Source: Flavobacteriales bacterium
GTDB lineage: Bacteria > Bacteroidota > Bacteroidia > Flavobacteriales_F > PHOS-HE28
Reading direction: 5' to 3'
Length of the DNA stretch: 17,050 bases
Assembly: GCA_020437875.1 (NCBI GenBank)
Contig: JAGQVR010000029.1
Location: 1 to 17,050 of the forward strand
The notes below the pieces were generated by a model. It made no database searches and was not told the origin of the DNA. It saw nothing but the letters and a program-made list of their open reading frames with translations. Below are positions 14,921 through 17,050 of the stretch, one piece after another (the stretch's first letter is position 1; the number at the start of each line of letters is the position of its first letter). Position numbers and translations under genes: made by a program.

Positions 14921-16164
14921 GCCAGGCGGGGTCTGAACACACCCTTGCGCACGCCGAAGTAGCTGCCCTGGCGTTCCAGGTCGTGCATCTCGAAGGTGAC
15001 GGTGTTTTCCTTTTGGAGTAGCAGCTTGCCCCGCCGGAAGAAGTTGACCACCACGCGGTACTCGCCCTCGTTGAGGAGGTCGCCGGGCACGGTGCAACGC
15101 AGCCGGTGGTGGCCCGGGGTGAGACGCGGGTGTTCGGGGCAGGCATCGCGCCAGGAGCCGGCGAAGGCCAGGATGTCGTCGCCATTGTAAACGTGGATGC
15201 CCACATTGAGGTCGCCGTCGGTGAGCTCGGTGTGCAGGTCGATGTCCAGGTGCAGGGGTTTCCTCACGCTGAGCACCTCGTCACGTTCGGGGGCGTGCAC
15301 CTCCACGCGGGTGAGCCGGGTGCCGCCGGCCTCCGGGGCCTGGTCCAAGGTCCATTCCACCAGGGCGCGTTTGGTGGAGTAGGTGCTCAGGTAGTCGCGC
15401 ACCACGGTGTCGGTATCGCCATCGCGGTGCACGGTCCCGTCGTGCAGCCAGATGACGCGGGAGCAGAGGCTTCGGACGGAGGCCATGTTGTGGCTGACGA
15501 AGAGGATGGTGCGGCCGCTGGTGGAGACCTCGCGCATCTTGCCCAGGCACTTGCGCTGGAACTCGGCATCGCCCACGGCGAGCACCTCGTCGATGATGAG
15601 GATCTCGGGTTCCAGGTGGGCCGCCACGGCGAAGCCGAGACGGACCTTCATGCCGCTGCTGTAGCGCTTGGTGGGCGTATCGATGTGGTGTTGGATGCCG
15701 CTGAAGGCGACGATCTCCTCGAGCTTGCGGTCGATCTCGGCGCGGCGCATGCCGAGGATGGCCCCGTTGAGGTAGATGTTCTCCCGGCCGGTGAGCTCGG
15801 GATGGAAACCGGTGCCCACTTCGAGGAGGCTGGCGTTGCGGCCCTTCATGCGCACCTGGCCGGTGGTGGGCAGGGTGATGCGGGAGAGCAGTTTGAGCAG
15901 CGTGCTCTTGCCGGCGCCGTTCTTGCCCACGATGCCCAGGATCTCGCCCTGGCGCACCTGGAAGGACACGTCGCGCAGCGCCCAGAAGTGCTCGCCCACG
16001 CGCTGGCCGTCCACCTCCTTTCCCACGGGCACCAGCGGGTTGGGGCGTCCGCGCAGGCGGGCCAGGGCCACCTTCACCTCGTCGCTCAGGGTGGCACCGC
16101 CGATCACGCCCAGCCGGTAGCGCTTGCCCAGTCCCTCCACATCGATCACCACCGGTGCCTCCAT
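14890..16164 (-). CDS. Polysaccharide ABC exporter ATPase with C-terminal glycan-binding-like domain (Wzt-like)
   Basis: The protein has 424 residues. Residues 1-260 form the nucleotide-binding domain: Walker A GKNGAGKST (80-88), signature YSSGM (168-172), Walker B ILIIDE (188-193) and H-loop His225 in FVSHNM. The segment WALRDVSFQVRQGEILGIVG is typical of O-antigen and teichoic acid exporters. Residues from about 270 to 424 form an extra domain of beta-strand character (RLTRVEVH, LHLDIDLHTE, LNVGIHVYNG, RLRCTVPG, YRVVVNFF) like the carbohydrate-binding module at the end of Wzt proteins. In characterised systems that domain recognises the capped non-reducing end of the glycan before export. 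The start at 16164 leaves one base after the permease stop, and the end overlaps the sulfotransferase gene. The pair should export a finished lipid-linked polysaccharide. Confidence 0.92.
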   Translation of the reverse strand: MEAPVVIDVEGLGKRYRLGVIGGATLSDEVKVALARLRGRPNPLVPVGKEVDGQRVGEHFWALRDVSFQVRQGEILGIVGKNGAGKSTLLKLLSRITLPTTGQVRMKGRNASLLEVGTGFHPELTGRENIYLNGAILGMRRAEIDRKLEEIVAFSGIQHHIDTPTKRYSSGMKVRLGFAVAAHLEPEILIIDEVLAVGDAEFQRKCLGKMREVSTSGRTILFVSHNMASVRSLCSRVIWLHDGTVHRDGDTDTVVRDYLSTYSTKRALVEWTLDQAPEAGGTRLTRVEVHAPERDEVLSVRKPLHLDIDLHTELTDGDLNVGIHVYNGDDILAFAGSWRDACPEHPRLTPGHHRLRCTVPGDLLNEGEYRVVVNFFRRGKLLLQKENTVTFEMHDLERQGSYFGVRKGVFRPRLAWQSTPLNAG

Positions 16165-16165
16165 G

Positions 16166-17041
16166 CTACACGATGTCCGCGAACGACCGTTCGACACGCT
16201 GGAAGAGCAACAGCCCCGCGAAGAGCACCACCACCGTGGACCCGGTGGCATAGGCCAGGCCGGTCCAATCGAGCGCCCCGCCGAAAAGCATGGTGCGGAC
16301 GGCCTCGATCACCGGGGTCATGGGATTGATGCGCAGGATCAGCTCCAGCGTGGGGCGGCCCTGCAGGAGGGACAGGGGGAAGATGACCGGGCTGGCGTAC
16401 ATGAGCAGCTGCACGCCGAAGCCCACCAGGAAGCTCAGGTCACGGTACTTGGTGGTGAGCGCCGAAACGATGATGCCGGCCCCCAGCCCCAGCAGGGCCA
16501 TCACCACCACGAGCAAGGGCAGCAGCAGGATGGTCGGGGCCGGCCGCCAGGTGAATCCGTCGTTGAACAGGTGGTACCAGAGGAAGAAGGCCAGCATGGT
16601 GGCGAACTGGATACCGAAGGAGACCAGGCTGCTGAGGGCGGTGCTGAGAGGCACCACCAGCCGGGGAAAGTAGACCTTGGACATCAGGTTGGTGTTGCCG
16701 ATGAAGGTCTTGGAGGTCTTGGTGACCACCGTGGAGAAGTAGTTCCAGGCCACGATGCCGCTCATGTAGAACAGCACGGCGGGCACCCCTTCCGGGCTCA
16801 GGCGGGCCACCATGCCGAAGATCACCGTGAAGGTGATGGTGGTGGTGAGCGGCTGGATGATGTGCCAGAGGGGGCCCAACACGGTCTGTTTGTACACGGC
16901 GATGACGTCCCGCCGCACCAGCAGGCGCACCAGGTCCCGGTACTGCCACACGCCCTTGAGGTCCATGTCGAACAGGGACCTGCGCGGCCGGATCACCACG
17001 TCCCAGGCCCCTTCCCCGTTGCGCGCCCCACCGGTCCTCAT
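16166..17041 (-). CDS. Polysaccharide ABC exporter permease, ABC-2 family (Wzm-like)
   Basis: The 291-residue membrane protein has a short cytoplasmic N-terminus (VVIRPRRSLFDMDLKGVWQY, then LVRRDVIAVYKQTVLGPLW), which is highly characteristic of O-antigen or capsule ABC-2 permeases. About six hydrophobic segments follow: around 56-78, 88-106, 135-156, 170-195, 203-226 and 262-281. The segment MSKVYFPRLVVP between the second and third and INPMTPVIEAVRTMLFGG before the last are family hallmarks. It should form a dimer in the inner membrane and, with the ATPase encoded one base downstream, carry the lipid-linked glycan across. The ATG at 17041 is only nine bases from the window edge, so a slightly earlier start cannot be excluded, though the N-terminus matches the usual length. 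Confidence 0.92.
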   Translation of the reverse strand: MRTGGARNGEGAWDVVIRPRRSLFDMDLKGVWQYRDLVRLLVRRDVIAVYKQTVLGPLWHIIQPLTTTITFTVIFGMVARLSPEGVPAVLFYMSGIVAWNYFSTVVTKTSKTFIGNTNLMSKVYFPRLVVPLSTALSSLVSFGIQFATMLAFFLWYHLFNDGFTWRPAPTILLLPLLVVVMALLGLGAGIIVSALTTKYRDLSFLVGFGVQLLMYASPVIFPLSLLQGRPTLELILRINPMTPVIEAVRTMLFGGALDWTGLAYATGSTVVVLFAGLLLFQRVERSFADIV

Positions 17042-17050
17042 GAATCCTGG

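Noticed and set aside
15106..16329. A 407-codon plus-strand open frame opposite the exporter ATPase
   Set aside because: It is antisense to a gene with complete Walker and signature motifs. Its product is alanine/glycine/histidine-rich without any domain, as expected from the reverse of high-GC coding DNA.

Overview
The window looks like an accessory surface-polysaccharide locus from a high-GC member of the Bacteroidota. That placement is inference. It rests on the style of the Wzm/Wzt-like exporter pair, a WbqC-family protein, weak or absent Shine-Dalgarno sites and several DegT/DnrJ-type sugar aminotransferases. No rRNA, tRNA or CRISPR array was seen.

Layout. Positions 1-1975 (minus strand, GC-rich) hold the start of one glycosyltransferase, a complete GT4-type glycosyltransferase and a small unassigned reading frame. 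Positions 2276-4002 (plus strand, visibly lower GC) hold a translationally coupled pair: a TauD-type Fe(II)/2-oxoglutarate oxygenase and an aldo/keto reductase. Positions 4217-5103 are a dead IS5-family insertion sequence with recognisable ends. Positions 5208-6953 (minus) hold a WbqC-family gene followed by a sulfotransferase. Divergent from these, 7091-8056 (plus) encodes an atypical DegT-like PLP protein.

Positions 8050-17041 are all on the minus strand. In transcription order they are: ABC-2 permease, ABC ATPase with a glycan-binding-like C-terminal domain, sulfotransferase, DegT aminotransferase, an unassigned decayed stretch, a decayed alanine-racemase-fold PLP decarboxylase, a decayed sulfotransferase tail, a C-terminally truncated DegT aminotransferase, a GT2 glycosyltransferase and a decayed DegT aminotransferase.

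How it may work together (inference): aminotransferases make amino sugars, GT2 and GT4 enzymes assemble the glycan, sulfotransferases decorate it, and the ABC exporter carries the lipid-linked polymer across the inner membrane. The sulfotransferase next to the exporter overlaps the ATPase gene by 31 bases. This suggests a sulfated glycan whose end might be read by the ATPase C-terminal domain.

The most unusual aspects are the heavy gene decay in the middle of an otherwise intact locus, a sulfotransferase-DegT gene order that occurs twice, and runs of seven to nine G or C. Two of these runs sit exactly where pseudogene reading frames break, and the longest (G9) lies inside an intact sulfotransferase.
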